From positions 1 to 64,000 of the forward strand of contig JAEUWI010000002.1 in NCBI GenBank assembly GCA_016791475.1: a DNA stretch of 64,000 nt. Reading direction: 5' to 3'. Numbering within the stretch: the first letter of the stretch is position 1; each line of letters opens with the position of its first letter. The notes beneath the pieces were generated by a model. That model saw only the letters and a list, made by a program, of their open reading frames with translations. It was not told the origin of the DNA and did no database searches. The stretch is from Candidatus Hydrogenedentota bacterium. GTDB taxonomy: Bacteria; Hydrogenedentota; Hydrogenedentia; Hydrogenedentales; JAEUWI01. The position numbers were made by a program, and so were the translations under genes. Shown in pieces: positions 23,015 to 32,697 of this stretch.

Positions 23015-25834
23015 ATGCAGACGACCATCCAGCAGACCCTCAAGAAAGCGACCCCGTGCGAACTTCGTTTTGATGATCATTCGCGCCAGCTTTACGCGAC
23101 CGACGCGTCCATCTATCAGATAGTCCCCCAGGGTGTGGCCTTTCCCCGGAGCATCGAGGAGGTGTCTACCCTTCTCCCGGCGCTGATTCAGGAGGGCATC
23201 CCCGTGACGCCCCGGGGCGCCGGGACAGGTCTGGCGGGCGGCGCGATTGGCGATGGCGTCATTGTGGATCTGGCGCGTTACAATCAGGCCATTACGGATC
23301 TGAATGTGGAGGCCAGGACGGTGCGGGTGGGGGCCGGTGTGGTGCTGGACGAGCTCAACGCGTTCCTGAAACCCCATGGCCTGGCTTTCGGACCGGATGT
23401 GGCCACGAGTTCCCGGGCCACTTTGGGCGGCATGATCGGCAACAACTCCTCCGGCGCGCGGGTGCCGCTCTACGGCACGACGATCGACCATGTTCGCGCG
23501 CTGGACGTGATCCTGCCCGACGGAACGTTCAAAACCATCGGCCTGAAGAATCAAGGGGAGTATTCCGAGATCGATGCGCTGATCCGGGCCCACCAGGGCG
23601 AGATCGAGTCGCGCTTTCATGTGGGCATCATCAAGCGCTGGCCGGGCTACGGACTTGATCGTTATCTGCGTTCCGGCGGGAACTTTGCGAAGCTTTTTGG
23701 CGGCGCCGAAGGGACGCTGGCGGCGGTGTTCTCCGCCGAGCTGGATCTGGTTCCGTTGCCCGCTGAAAAGGGAATCGGCCTGCTGTTCTTCGACACGGTG
23801 AACGAGGCCATGCAGGCGACCGTGGAATTGATGGAACTCAAGCCGGCGGCGGTGGAGCATATCGACGATGTACTCTTTGATCAGACCCGGGGCCAGTTGC
23901 AGTTCAAGGCGGCCCGGGATTTCCTGGAGCTGGACGACAAGCCCTGCACTTCGATACTGCTCGTGGAGTTTTACGGCGATGTGGAAGAGAAGCTCGCGCT
24001 GCTGGAGAAGAAGAAGCTGGGCAAGCGCAAGCGCATGTGTCGCGACGCGAACGATCAGGCCCATATCCTCAATCTGCGCAAGTCGGGATTGTCCCTGCTG
24101 ACGGGCTGCAAAGGCGATGCGAAACCCACGGCGGGTATCGAAGACGTGGCGGTGCCTCCGGAGAAACTTCCGGAGTATGTGGCGGGCCTGCAATCGCTCA
24201 TGAAGCCGCTCGGTTTGAAGGGCTCCTTTTACGGCCACGCCGCCTCCGGCCTGCTCCATGTGCGCCCCGTGGTGGATATGCACAAGGCCGAGGACATCAG
24301 GAAATTCCGCAGTCTCGCCGAGGGCGTGTCCGCCCTGACGCTGCAATTCAAGGGAGCCCTGGCGGCGGAGCACGGCGTGGGCATCGCGCGCACGGAGTTC
24401 ATGGACGAACACATCGGTCCGGAGCTGCTGGACGTGATGCGCACAATCAAGGCCCACTTCGATCCAAAATCGTTGATGAATCCCGGCAAGGTTTTTCCCG
24501 ACGGTCGCTACAAGATTGATACCAACCTGCGCCAGGGCGACGGCTCGAAGATGGACACGTTGCCCTTCGAGCCCGTGTTGAAGTTCGCCGCGAAAGATGG
24601 TTCTTTTGTGGGGAATCTTGAGCAGTGCAACGGCTGTGGCGGCTGTCGCAAGTCCACGCCCACCATGTGCCCCACCTTTGTGGCCACGGGCGAGGACGTG
24701 ATGGCAACGCGCGGGCGGGCGAACACGATTCGCGCCGTCCTCGAAGGGCGCGTGGATGCCGGCGTGGACCCACTTCTTTCTCCGTCGCTCGAAAAGGCGC
24801 TGGAGAACTGCCTGTCCTGCAAGGCCTGCACGACCGAATGCCCCTCCAACGTCAACATGGCGCTTCTCAAAGCGGAACTGCTCTACGCGAAGATCCGCAA
24901 GTATGGCGTGCCCCTTTCCGCGAGGATGGTGAGCCGCGTGGATATACTGGGCGAACTGGCAAGTCTTGCGCCGCGTGTGGCCAATGCGACCATGAAGTGG
25001 GGCTGGTTTCGCGCCCTGTTGAAGCGCGTTGCCGGCTTTGCCACCGAGCGGCCTCTGCCGCCCTACGCGCTCCAGCGTTTCGATACGTGGTTTCATCGTC
25101 GCCAGGCACCGTCGGTAATCGGCGAGCGGGGCACGGTGTATCTCTGGGACGACTGCTTTGTCCGCCACAACGAGCCGAATATCGGCAAGGCGGCGGTCAA
25201 AGTGCTTGAGGCTGCGGGCTTCACGGTGAACCTGATTACCCAGCGCGCCTGCTGCGGCCGGCCGGCCTTCAGCACCGGGCGGCTCGACGTGGCCGCGGCG
25301 TTCGGCGAAAAGAACATCCGTATACTTGCGGGCTCGGAAGCCCCGATTATCTTTCTCGAGCCTTCGTGCTATTCCATGTTTGCGGAAGACTATCGCGAAC
25401 TCGGTCTGGAGGGCGCCGAGAATCTCGCGCGCCGAAGCTATCTCTTTGAGGATTTCATCGAGAATCTGCTCTCCCACGATTCCAGGGCAATTCGCTTCAA
25501 CAGCCGTGCAGCCAAAACGGCCATTCATGGTCACTGTCATGCGAAGTCGCTTACAGGGACCGCCAAAATGCTCAAGGTGGCCCGCGCCATCCCTGGAAAC
25601 GAGGTCAAGCTGCTCGATACGGGCTGCTGCGGTATGGCGGGCGCTTTCGGCAGCATGGACGCCAAATATGCCCTTTCGCTGGAAGTGGCGCGGCCGCTTG
25701 TAGCGCAGGTGGACCAACTCGACGACGCCACGTTGCTGGTGGCGTCGGGCACCAGTTGCCGCCACCAGATCGATCACCTTGCGGAGAAGTCTCCGCTCCA
25801 TATGGCCGAGCTTCTCGCCCGGTTTATTGATTAA
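23015..25834 (+). CDS. FAD-linked oxidase fused to Fe-S (GlcD-GlcF type), likely D-lactate/glycolate dehydrogenase
   Basis: This 939-residue protein joins three parts. Residues 20-480 are a VAO-type FAD oxidase: PRGAGTGLAGGAIGDGVIVDL binds the FAD pyrophosphate, and ATSSRATLGGMIGNNSSGARV follows. Residues 535-610 hold two 4Fe-4S motifs: C538-x2-C541-x2-C544 with C552-P, then CLSCKACTTECP. The C-terminal part has two CCG domains (CCGRPAFSTG; GCCGMAGAFG). Such fusions oxidise D-lactate, glycolate or D-2-hydroxyglutarate and pass electrons to the quinone pool. The gene is single, with a palindrome about 120 bases upstream. The exact hydroxyacid cannot be read from sequence. Confidence 0.87.
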   Translation: MQTTIQQTLKKATPCELRFDDHSRQLYATDASIYQIVPQGVAFPRSIEEVSTLLPALIQEGIPVTPRGAGTGLAGGAIGDGVIVDLARYNQAITDLNVEARTVRVGAGVVLDELNAFLKPHGLAFGPDVATSSRATLGGMIGNNSSGARVPLYGTTIDHVRALDVILPDGTFKTIGLKNQGEYSEIDALIRAHQGEIESRFHVGIIKRWPGYGLDRYLRSGGNFAKLFGGAEGTLAAVFSAELDLVPLPAEKGIGLLFFDTVNEAMQATVELMELKPAAVEHIDDVLFDQTRGQLQFKAARDFLELDDKPCTSILLVEFYGDVEEKLALLEKKKLGKRKRMCRDANDQAHILNLRKSGLSLLTGCKGDAKPTAGIEDVAVPPEKLPEYVAGLQSLMKPLGLKGSFYGHAASGLLHVRPVVDMHKAEDIRKFRSLAEGVSALTLQFKGALAAEHGVGIARTEFMDEHIGPELLDVMRTIKAHFDPKSLMNPGKVFPDGRYKIDTNLRQGDGSKMDTLPFEPVLKFAAKDGSFVGNLEQCNGCGGCRKSTPTMCPTFVATGEDVMATRGRANTIRAVLEGRVDAGVDPLLSPSLEKALENCLSCKACTTECPSNVNMALLKAELLYAKIRKYGVPLSARMVSRVDILGELASLAPRVANATMKWGWFRALLKRVAGFATERPLPPYALQRFDTWFHRRQAPSVIGERGTVYLWDDCFVRHNEPNIGKAAVKVLEAAGFTVNLITQRACCGRPAFSTGRLDVAAAFGEKNIRILAGSEAPIIFLEPSCYSMFAEDYRELGLEGAENLARRSYLFEDFIENLLSHDSRAIRFNSRAAKTAIHGHCHAKSLTGTAKMLKVARAIPGNEVKLLDTGCCGMAGAFGSMDAKYALSLEVARPLVAQVDQLDDATLLVASGTSCRHQIDHLAEKSPLHMAELLARFID

Positions 25835-25886
25835 GTAGAGGCACGGCGGATTCGCGGGAAGCGCCGGGCGCGGGGATGAAATCAGC

Positions 25887-28800
25887 ATGTCGCAAGCCCT
25901 GGGAGGGAACCCGTTGACAGGCGGACAGACAGGAATGCGGGTACGCCGTCGCGCCACGGCGCTGGCCCTGCTGTTCCTCGCCGCGATTTTGGGCGTGTCG
26001 GTCGACGCCGCCGAGCAGTGGGAGTGCCGATTTCTTCTTTCCGATCGCGGTGTTCAGTTTCCCGAGGTGCGCGAGTTTGTGGAGGATCGGCAGGGCCGGA
26101 TCTGGGCCGCAAGCTGGGGCGGCGGCGTGGCCCGCATCGAAGGATCAAGCTGGACTTCCTACCGCGAGGCGGAGGGGCTCGCCAGTGACTGGGTGCGCGG
26201 TCTCGCGCTGGGGGAGGACGGCACGATCTGGGTCAGCACGCCGGGCGGCCTCTGTTATTTTCAAGGCGAAGCGCTTCACTGTATTCACCGTTCCGCCCTG
26301 CCCCCTCTTCAGGGCGATGAGCCCGATCTCATCCATATGGACGGGACCGGGGCCCTCTTGATTTCCACCTATGAAGGGGCGCTACTTCGGGTCCCGGGGG
26401 CCTCCGCGAAGGCGTCGGTGCTCTGGGAGAACACGGCGGGCTGGGAGGTCCTCCTCGCACGAAGCGATTCGGGTGCTTCGCGCACCGCGGACTTCGAGGA
26501 GGACGGCTCCGGACGCGTCGTGGTGACCTTTAAAGACGACACCTGGGCCGTGATCAACGGTAACGTCCTCGAACGTACGCCCGGTCCTGGCGGCACGATG
26601 TATATAACCCGAGAGGGCGGGGATACCGCCGGCGCCAGGATCTGGGCCTGCTCATCCACGGACGAAGCGACCTCCGGACTGTACCTTATGGAGGGGCGGG
26701 GACTGGTTCGGAAGCACGTGATGCCGGAAGTGGTTCGCGGCCTGGTAACGGGGCCCGACGGCTGGTGCTACGCGGCGACGACTTCCGGCCTCTATCGTTT
26801 TAACGAAACGTCGCTCGCCAAGGTGGATCTGGGGCATCAGGTGGGCTCGCCGGAAATCAACGAGGCTTTTTTTGCCGCGGATAACGGCCTGTGGCTCGGT
26901 GCGCGGGAGGGGCTCGTTCGGGGCGCGCCCCATGCCTGGAAACACTACCCGGTGACGGTCCAGAACCACGGGCTTGGCGCCCTCCTCCAGGACGCCGCCG
27001 CTCCAGAGGGCTTGCTTGCGGTGGACGAGCATGCCTGTCTTGCCCGCCTGGAGGATGACGGCTGGCACGAAACAACCCAACTGGCCGCGCCGGAGCCGCT
27101 GGACGGCTACGCCACCTTCGGTGACAAGCCCGATGTCTGGGCCATGGGCGATACCATGCTGTATCAGTTCACGCGCGACAGCGGTGCGCTGATCGGCGCC
27201 TTTCCCATGCCCCGCACGGGCGAAGATCGCAAGCTGTTCATGACCTCCTCGGGGGAACTGTGGCTTGCGGCGGTGGACGGGGTCCACGCCCTGGTCCAGG
27301 GGCGCTGGGAAAAGCGCCCCGTCGCCCCGGGGTATGAACGGCGGACGGTCAGCGCCTTCCACGAAGCGTCGCCGGGCGTCATCTACGTGGGCGTTCGCGA
27401 CGGCATCGAGCGGTGGCAGGGAGAGGAGATTAGTTATTTTGGCGCATCGGCGGGCGTATCCGAAGACGACGCGGTGTACACCATCTGCCAGTCGCGAAAC
27501 GGGGATCTCTGGTTTGGCAGTTATGGCTCGGGCGTGTATCGCTACGACGGAACGACCTTCGAGCGCTTCGACGACACGCGGGGGCTCTCCCATCATTCCG
27601 TGTCCAATATTCTGGAGACTTCCGATGGTACCCTCTGGCTATCGTACCGCCGTGTCGGCCTGGCTTCCTATCGCGAGAAGCGCTGGCTGAATTTCGGATT
27701 CGCCAATGGACTCACCAATTCCGCCATCACGCATATGATCGAGGGTGCGGGCGGAAGCCTCTGGCTGGTGACCGCCCGGGAGGGATTCTATCAGTACCGC
27801 CCCGATAGCGAGGCGCCGGAGACGGCCCTTACCGCGGCGACGGCGTCGGTGCCCTATGGGGGCGTCGGCGTGTTTTCCTTTCGCGCCATCGATGCCTGGC
27901 AGCGGACGCCGCCCCATGTGCTCCTTTATTCGTGGCGCGTGATTGACGACGCGGGGGCGACCGAGTTGTCGCCGTGGAATGAGTTCTCCCCGGAGACCTC
28001 CTACATCGCCGAGCATCTCAAGCCCGGCACGTATCGATTCGAAGTTCGTGCCTCCGACGACGCGCGCAACGTGGACCCGACACCGGCCTCCGTGGCGTTT
28101 ACCGTGGCGAACCCGCTATGGTCGGAGCCCCGAGTTTACCTGCCCGTGGGCTTCATGGTCATGCTGGTGGCTGCGGCTTTTGTGCTGCGAATTCGCTCCC
28201 ACCACGCCCTGTTGAATTCGGAGGCGGCCCTCTACGCGTCGAACCAGCAACTGATGAGCGAGATTCGGGAGCGGCTCCAGGCGGAGCAGCGGCTGAACGA
28301 TCACTTCGAGCAGCTTGAAGAACTGGTGCGGGGCCGCACGGAAGAACTTGAGATTGCCCAGCGCGCCCTCGTCGAGCAGGAGCGCCTGGCCACCCTGGGC
28401 AAGGTCACCGCGTCGGTGAGCCATGAATTGCGCAATCCCCTCGGGACACTTCGGGGGACGCTGTTCATGATCGGGCGGAAGGTCCAGGGGCTTGATTTGG
28501 GGCTCGAAGACGCCCTGGCCCGAGGCGAGCGCAGTATCCAGCGCTGCGACCGGATTATCGAGGAGTTTCTGGACTTTACCCGCACGGTGGCGATGGAGAT
28601 CGAGTGCGTGTCGATGGATCCGTGGCTCGCGGGGGTGTTGCAGGAGATGGTGATCCCGCTGGAAATACATTGTGACTACACCTTCGAGAGCGGCCTCGAG
28701 CTGGAAATCGATCCGGAACGGTTGCGCCGCGCGGTGATCAATGTGGTGAACAACGCCGTTCAGGCCATGGAGGATCACAACGGGGAGTACAAGCGGCTTC

Positions 28801-29036
28801 GGGTCAAGAGCAGACAACGGGATGGCCGCTTTGAAATCGTGGTGAAGGACAACGGCCCCGGCATGTCGGAAGAAAGCCTGTCCCGCATCTTCGAGCCGCT
28901 CTACAGCACCAAGGGCTTCGGGGTGGGGCTCGGTGTTCCGATTGTGAAGGGCATCATGGTGAAGCACCACGGCGGCGTGGAATATCACAGCGTCCCCGGC
29001 AAAGGCACCACGGTCGTTCTCTGGCTGCCGGTCTGA
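25887..29036 (+). CDS. Reg_prop/Y_Y_Y sensor histidine kinase
   Basis: The 1,049-residue kinase has a signal peptide (about 17-42; a second start at 25935 gives a tidier one), then a long beta-propeller domain of Reg_prop repeats (about 45-640) such as DRQGRIWAASWGGGVARIE and RNGDLWFGSYGSGVYRYDG. A Y_Y_Y domain (about 645-735), one membrane helix (about 748-768), a coiled-coil linker, HisKA (phosphoacceptor His846 in SHELRNPLG) and HATPase (NVVNNAVQAM; DNGPGMSEE; GFGVGLGVPIV) follow. There is no receiver domain or DNA-binding domain. Proteins with this periplasmic architecture commonly sense oligosaccharides. No cognate regulator is adjacent. Confidence 0.88.
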   Translation: MSQALGGNPLTGGQTGMRVRRRATALALLFLAAILGVSVDAAEQWECRFLLSDRGVQFPEVREFVEDRQGRIWAASWGGGVARIEGSSWTSYREAEGLASDWVRGLALGEDGTIWVSTPGGLCYFQGEALHCIHRSALPPLQGDEPDLIHMDGTGALLISTYEGALLRVPGASAKASVLWENTAGWEVLLARSDSGASRTADFEEDGSGRVVVTFKDDTWAVINGNVLERTPGPGGTMYITREGGDTAGARIWACSSTDEATSGLYLMEGRGLVRKHVMPEVVRGLVTGPDGWCYAATTSGLYRFNETSLAKVDLGHQVGSPEINEAFFAADNGLWLGAREGLVRGAPHAWKHYPVTVQNHGLGALLQDAAAPEGLLAVDEHACLARLEDDGWHETTQLAAPEPLDGYATFGDKPDVWAMGDTMLYQFTRDSGALIGAFPMPRTGEDRKLFMTSSGELWLAAVDGVHALVQGRWEKRPVAPGYERRTVSAFHEASPGVIYVGVRDGIERWQGEEISYFGASAGVSEDDAVYTICQSRNGDLWFGSYGSGVYRYDGTTFERFDDTRGLSHHSVSNILETSDGTLWLSYRRVGLASYREKRWLNFGFANGLTNSAITHMIEGAGGSLWLVTAREGFYQYRPDSEAPETALTAATASVPYGGVGVFSFRAIDAWQRTPPHVLLYSWRVIDDAGATELSPWNEFSPETSYIAEHLKPGTYRFEVRASDDARNVDPTPASVAFTVANPLWSEPRVYLPVGFMVMLVAAAFVLRIRSHHALLNSEAALYASNQQLMSEIRERLQAEQRLNDHFEQLEELVRGRTEELEIAQRALVEQERLATLGKVTASVSHELRNPLGTLRGTLFMIGRKVQGLDLGLEDALARGERSIQRCDRIIEEFLDFTRTVAMEIECVSMDPWLAGVLQEMVIPLEIHCDYTFESGLELEIDPERLRRAVINVVNNAVQAMEDHNGEYKRLRVKSRQRDGRFEIVVKDNGPGMSEESLSRIFEPLYSTKGFGVGLGVPIVKGIMVKHHGGVEYHSVPGKGTTVVLWLPV

Positions 29037-29042
29037 CGCGTT

Positions 29043-29915
29043 CTATGTGCCCATCACGTCGCGGAGGGCCAGAGCGAGGCTTCCCGTGAATACGGCCATA
29101 CCGACCATCAATCCCACGATGAAGAAGATGATGCGGAAGATATAGAAGAAACACAGGCCGACGAATCCCAGGTTGTAGGCTTTTGCAAACCACAGGATGG
29201 TCAGGAAAATGCCGAAAAAAGAACTTTCCAGAAGTGTGGCCACCATTACGCTGGCGCTGATGTTGAACGAGTTGCTCCACACGTCCTCGTAGGGCAGGGA
29301 GCGCATCAGCATGAGGGCGATATAGGCGCCGACGGTCTGGAATCCGATGATGACGACGAAGGTGGCGAGGGCGCCCATATAGATCATGGCGCGGTTTGCC
29401 GAGGTGACCCCGGTCGCGGTGGCCTCGACGGCGCCGGGCGGCGGCGGCTCATAGTTCACCAGAGGGACGATGATGATGGCGAGCAGAAGGATTACGCCGA
29501 GGCCGATCAGGCTATATTTGAGCCAGGGGAAAGGTTCGGGCTCGACGGGCTTGTACTGGAGCGTCGTGGATGGGATGTCGAGTAGATCGCCCTGAATCGC
29601 GGAGTCGTCCAGCCCGGAAAAGTCGAGGCCAAAGAGGTTGTCGGCGGGTTTGGGCGTCGGCATCTGGCTGATGCGTTCCTTCAGCGCGATGGCCCTGGGG
29701 TCGTTGAACTGCTCGATGAGCTGATCGCAGATGGGCAGGGCGTCCGCGCCGCGTCCCAGTTTTTCCAGGCACATGGCGGCGGGGTAGAGCACGTTTTTCG
29801 TATTGGGGAAGGCCTGATTCAGGCCCGAGAGGATGTGGAGGGCCTGCTGGTACTCGCCTTCGCGAAACAGGGTGTCCGCGCGCTTGAATCGTTCTTTACT
29901 TTCACGAGCGTCCAC
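29043..29915 (-). CDS. TPR protein with C-terminal membrane domain (paralogue 1)
   Basis: The GTG at 29915 has GGGAGGA six bases upstream, giving 290 residues. Residues 1-90 are helical TPR-like repeats: SKERFKRADTLFREGEYQQALHILSGLN and NVLYPAAMCLEKLGRGADALPICDQLIEQF. About five membrane segments follow from residue 135 (YSLIGLGVILLLAIIIVPLV; MIYMGALATFVVIIGF; VATLLESSFFGIFLTILWF; FYIFRIIFFIVGLMVG). The next gene upstream is a paralogue in its TPR part. Function unknown. The layout suggests an inner-membrane protein that displays a cytoplasmic TPR for protein contact. Confidence 0.68.
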   Translation of the reverse strand: MDARESKERFKRADTLFREGEYQQALHILSGLNQAFPNTKNVLYPAAMCLEKLGRGADALPICDQLIEQFNDPRAIALKERISQMPTPKPADNLFGLDFSGLDDSAIQGDLLDIPSTTLQYKPVEPEPFPWLKYSLIGLGVILLLAIIIVPLVNYEPPPPGAVEATATGVTSANRAMIYMGALATFVVIIGFQTVGAYIALMLMRSLPYEDVWSNSFNISASVMVATLLESSFFGIFLTILWFAKAYNLGFVGLCFFYIFRIIFFIVGLMVGMAVFTGSLALALRDVMGT

Positions 29916-30003
29916 GTTCGGTCCTCCCAGTCCAGGTTGCTCACGCCGCCGTGCTGCTATTCTAGATAGTTCCAAGGTCCGGTGCAAGCCCTCCGGGGCG
30001 CCG

Positions 30004-30921
30004 TCAGCCGAGGAAAAAGGCCATGATCCCGGTCGCGCCCACGAGCGCCATGACGGGGAGCGCCACCAGCACGCACGACAACACGAAGTAAATGACGGCA
30101 AAGGCAATCAGGTTGCCAAATCCGAGATGGTAGTTGCGGTGGAACGCGTAGAGTAGGATGGCAATCTGGATGATGGCGACGGCAATGCCCAGGGCGGGGG
30201 ACTCGGCCCGCGCGACGAGGAGGGTGAGCACGGCGGAGATGAGGTTTACGACCAGGATGGTCCCCCCGACGTCCAGGACGATTCCGCCGATGGTGTTGGC
30301 GGGAAGCTTGCCCAGGGCGCCCAGGCCGAGGATTCCGGTGATCGTTCCGGCCACGATGGAGTAGGCGAAGGCAAGGAGCACGATGCCGATTACGACCCCG
30401 GTCTGCTCCGGCGACAAGGTCCCCGCGCCGGTGGATGATGCGCCGCTTTCGCCCTGCCCGGAAAACATGGGCAGCAGGAGCAGCCCGAAAATAAGCAAAG
30501 CGCAGCCACCGCAGAGCAGCGCCATGGGCCACCGGGACTCTTCCACTTCGGACTGTTCGGGCACGGGGACGGTGGTTCCCGGTCCGAGGTCGGGCAGATC
30601 ATAGGCGGCTGCATAATCATGATCGCCGATCAGGGCGTCCACGTGAACTTCGGGCAGGGCCCGGGGCAGACGCAGGCGGTCCGCCAGTGCGCGCGCTCTT
30701 GAATCGGCGAACTGCCGCGTCAGCCGCTCCGCCAGGGGGAGGGCTTCTTCCGGTCGGCCCAGCCGGTCCAGACACATGGCCATGGGCACCAGGATATTGC
30801 GCGTGTCCGGGTGCTCCCGGTCGAGCTCTTCCAGCAGTACCAGCGCCTGCGCGAAGTCTCCGTCCCGGAACAATTGGTCCGCGCGCTTGAACTTATCTCG
30901 ACTTGCCTGCCCTTCCACCAT
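30004..30921 (-). CDS. TPR protein with C-terminal membrane domain (paralogue 2)
   Basis: The ATG at 30921 follows GGGAG at five bases, giving 305 residues. Residues 5-90 (SRDKFKRADQLFRDGDFAQALVLLEELD; NILVPMAMCLDRLGRPEEALPLAERLTRQF) parallel those of the downstream gene almost position for position. The membrane part (from about residue 140) has its own sequence with five to six helices and glycine-rich turns. It includes GTITGILGLGALGKLP and LVVNLISAVLTLLV. The two genes are 88 bases apart and likely co-transcribed. They probably arose by duplication and diverged in the membrane domain. Confidence 0.68.
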   Translation of the reverse strand: MVEGQASRDKFKRADQLFRDGDFAQALVLLEELDREHPDTRNILVPMAMCLDRLGRPEEALPLAERLTRQFADSRARALADRLRLPRALPEVHVDALIGDHDYAAAYDLPDLGPGTTVPVPEQSEVEESRWPMALLCGGCALLIFGLLLLPMFSGQGESGASSTGAGTLSPEQTGVVIGIVLLAFAYSIVAGTITGILGLGALGKLPANTIGGIVLDVGGTILVVNLISAVLTLLVARAESPALGIAVAIIQIAILLYAFHRNYHLGFGNLIAFAVIYFVLSCVLVALPVMALVGATGIMAFFLG

Positions 30922-31041
30922 GATCGCTCCCGTGTCTTGCATGGTATCCCGAACATCATGGTACGTAAACGACACACGGTTCGCAACAGACTTTGCACGC
31001 GGGGGTTTACACGCTTCACGCCCGCCTGTTAGCATGGCCCC

Positions 31042-31572
31042 ATGTCTTACGAGCCACCAGAACCCTTCGCCTATAACTACTGCGGCAACTGCGGTCGCGC
31101 GCTGGTCGTGGCCTGCGATGGCCAGAGCGACAAACCCCATTGCCCGGCCTGTCGCCGGTTCTTCTATCATAATCCCGTCCCGGCGGCGTGCTGCTTTGTA
31201 TCCCGCGGCCCCGGGGAGCTCCTTGTTGCCCGCCGGGCGGTTGAACCGTGCAAGGGCGAATGGTGCCTGCCGGGCGGCTTCATCGAGCTGGGAGAAAGCT
31301 CGGAAGAGGCGGCGCTGCGCGAACTCCGGGAGGAGACCAATCTCCGCGCGACCCATGCGCAACTTCTGGGGGTGAGCACGCGGCAGAGCCCGATATCCGG
31401 GGCGGTGCTCGTGCTGGGCTATATTGTGGACGAGTGGGAGGGTGAGGCGGAGATGCGGCCCGACTCCGATGCGTCGGAGCTGCGGTTTTGTGCCCGAACA
31501 GCATGGCCGGATCTTGCCTTCAGCGTGCATCGCGAGCTGCTTGCGCTGTATGCGCGCATCCGGGGGCTTTGA
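31042..31572 (+). CDS. NUDIX hydrolase with N-terminal zinc ribbon
   Basis: The 176-residue protein opens with a zinc ribbon: CGNCGRAL and CPACRRFFYHNP, as in NADH pyrophosphatase-like proteins. A complete NUDIX box follows (GGFIELGESSEEAALRELREETNL; about 77-100), preceded by GEWCLPGG. The family hydrolyses nucleoside diphosphates linked to another moiety. The ribbon plus short length resembles a group of NUDIX proteins related to NudC but lacking its N-terminal domain. It is divergent from the TPR pair. Substrate not determined. Confidence 0.85.
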   Translation: MSYEPPEPFAYNYCGNCGRALVVACDGQSDKPHCPACRRFFYHNPVPAACCFVSRGPGELLVARRAVEPCKGEWCLPGGFIELGESSEEAALRELREETNLRATHAQLLGVSTRQSPISGAVLVLGYIVDEWEGEAEMRPDSDASELRFCARTAWPDLAFSVHRELLALYARIRGL

Positions 31573-31802
31573 GCCAGGCGATTGCGGTCTCCCCGGATAG
31601 CGCCGCGAGGTGAGACGCGCGCGGTGCCATGGGAAATATTGCTATTCATATTTCGGCGCGGGTAACGTTGGAGGCGTTGTACGTTTTTGCACATTCAACT
31701 GGTTAATACGGCGAGCCTGGTGTATAGTCTATGTAGATCCACCCGCCTCGGGATTGGGGCGTGGACACGGCTCGTACGGTTTCAGGGCAGGGAGTAGAGG
31801 GA

Positions 31803-32675
31803 ATGACACTCACCCAGAGCAATGCGCTTAAGCGCATTCAGACCCATGGCGAAGTTCCGACTTTGCCCGAGATCATGATCCGGGTATTGGATGTATTGGA
31901 AGACGAACATTCCTCCGCCGATGACATCACGGCGATTTTGTCGTCGGACCCGGTCATCACGGCGCGGGTGCTGCGGCTGGCAAATTCGGCGTTTTTCGGG
32001 TCGCGCTTTCAGATCGATAGTATTCACCGCGCGGTGGTTACCGTGGGCTTTGAGGCGGTGAAACAGTTGACCCTGGCGACGACGGTGCTCCAGAGTTTCT
32101 CGCGCTGCCCGCAGCATTGCCTGGATCCCAACGATTTCTGGATGCACGCCCTGGGCAGTGCGAAGGCGGCCCAACTGGTGGCCTTCAGCACGCGCCAGAT
32201 TTCCATGCCGGAGGCGTGCTTCACGGGCGGGCTGCTCCACGACCTGGGGAAGTTGATGCTTTCCATTTCACTCGGGGATGAGTATGGGGAAGTTCTCCGG
32301 CGCGCCGGGGAAGAGCGCTGCGACCTCCGGGTGATGGAGCAGCGCCTGCTCCAGACGGATCATGCGGAGGTGGGAGGCTGGCTGATGCAGCAGTGGGGCT
32401 TTCCCGCACTGATCGTGTCGGCGATCCAGCACGCCTATACGGCGGAATGGTACACGGGGCCCTTTCAGAAGGAGGTCCTGATCGTTTCGATCGCCAGCGA
32501 CATGGCGCGCCAGTCGGGCTTTGGTCACGCGGGAGAGACCACAGAACCGACTCTGAACTTTGACCGGATCGGCGCGCTCGGGCTGGAGATGTCCCAGATC
32601 GAGGAGATCTGCGAGACGCTTGCGATCATGAAAGACGATGCGCGCACCCTGCTGGGGCTCTTTCAGCAGGCTTGA
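31803..32675 (+). CDS. HDOD domain protein
   Basis: The ATG at 31803 (with GAGGGA just upstream) gives 290 residues spanning one HDOD domain. It has VPTLPEIMIRVLDVLEDEH, SSDPVITARVLRLANSAFFG, AVVTVGFEAVKQLTLATTV and the histidine-aspartate pair in GGLLHDLGKLML. Later HAEVGGWLMQQWGFPALIVSAIQHA matches the second helix pair. Proteins of this type are cytoplasmic signalling components linked to cyclic di-GMP, motility or stress responses. The downstream histidine kinase starts 22 bases after the stop, so they form an operon and probably act in one pathway. It lacks the MshEN-like module of the other HDOD protein in this window. Confidence 0.85.
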   Translation: MTLTQSNALKRIQTHGEVPTLPEIMIRVLDVLEDEHSSADDITAILSSDPVITARVLRLANSAFFGSRFQIDSIHRAVVTVGFEAVKQLTLATTVLQSFSRCPQHCLDPNDFWMHALGSAKAAQLVAFSTRQISMPEACFTGGLLHDLGKLMLSISLGDEYGEVLRRAGEERCDLRVMEQRLLQTDHAEVGGWLMQQWGFPALIVSAIQHAYTAEWYTGPFQKEVLIVSIASDMARQSGFGHAGETTEPTLNFDRIGALGLEMSQIEEICETLAIMKDDARTLLGLFQQA

Positions 32676-32697
32676 CGGGAGGCCGGGGTAACGGGAC

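Noticed and set aside
22754-25957. 1,067-codon minus-strand frame opposite the FAD/Fe-S oxidoreductase
   Set aside because: It is antisense to a gene with clear FAD and Fe-S motifs and shows no domain pattern of its own.
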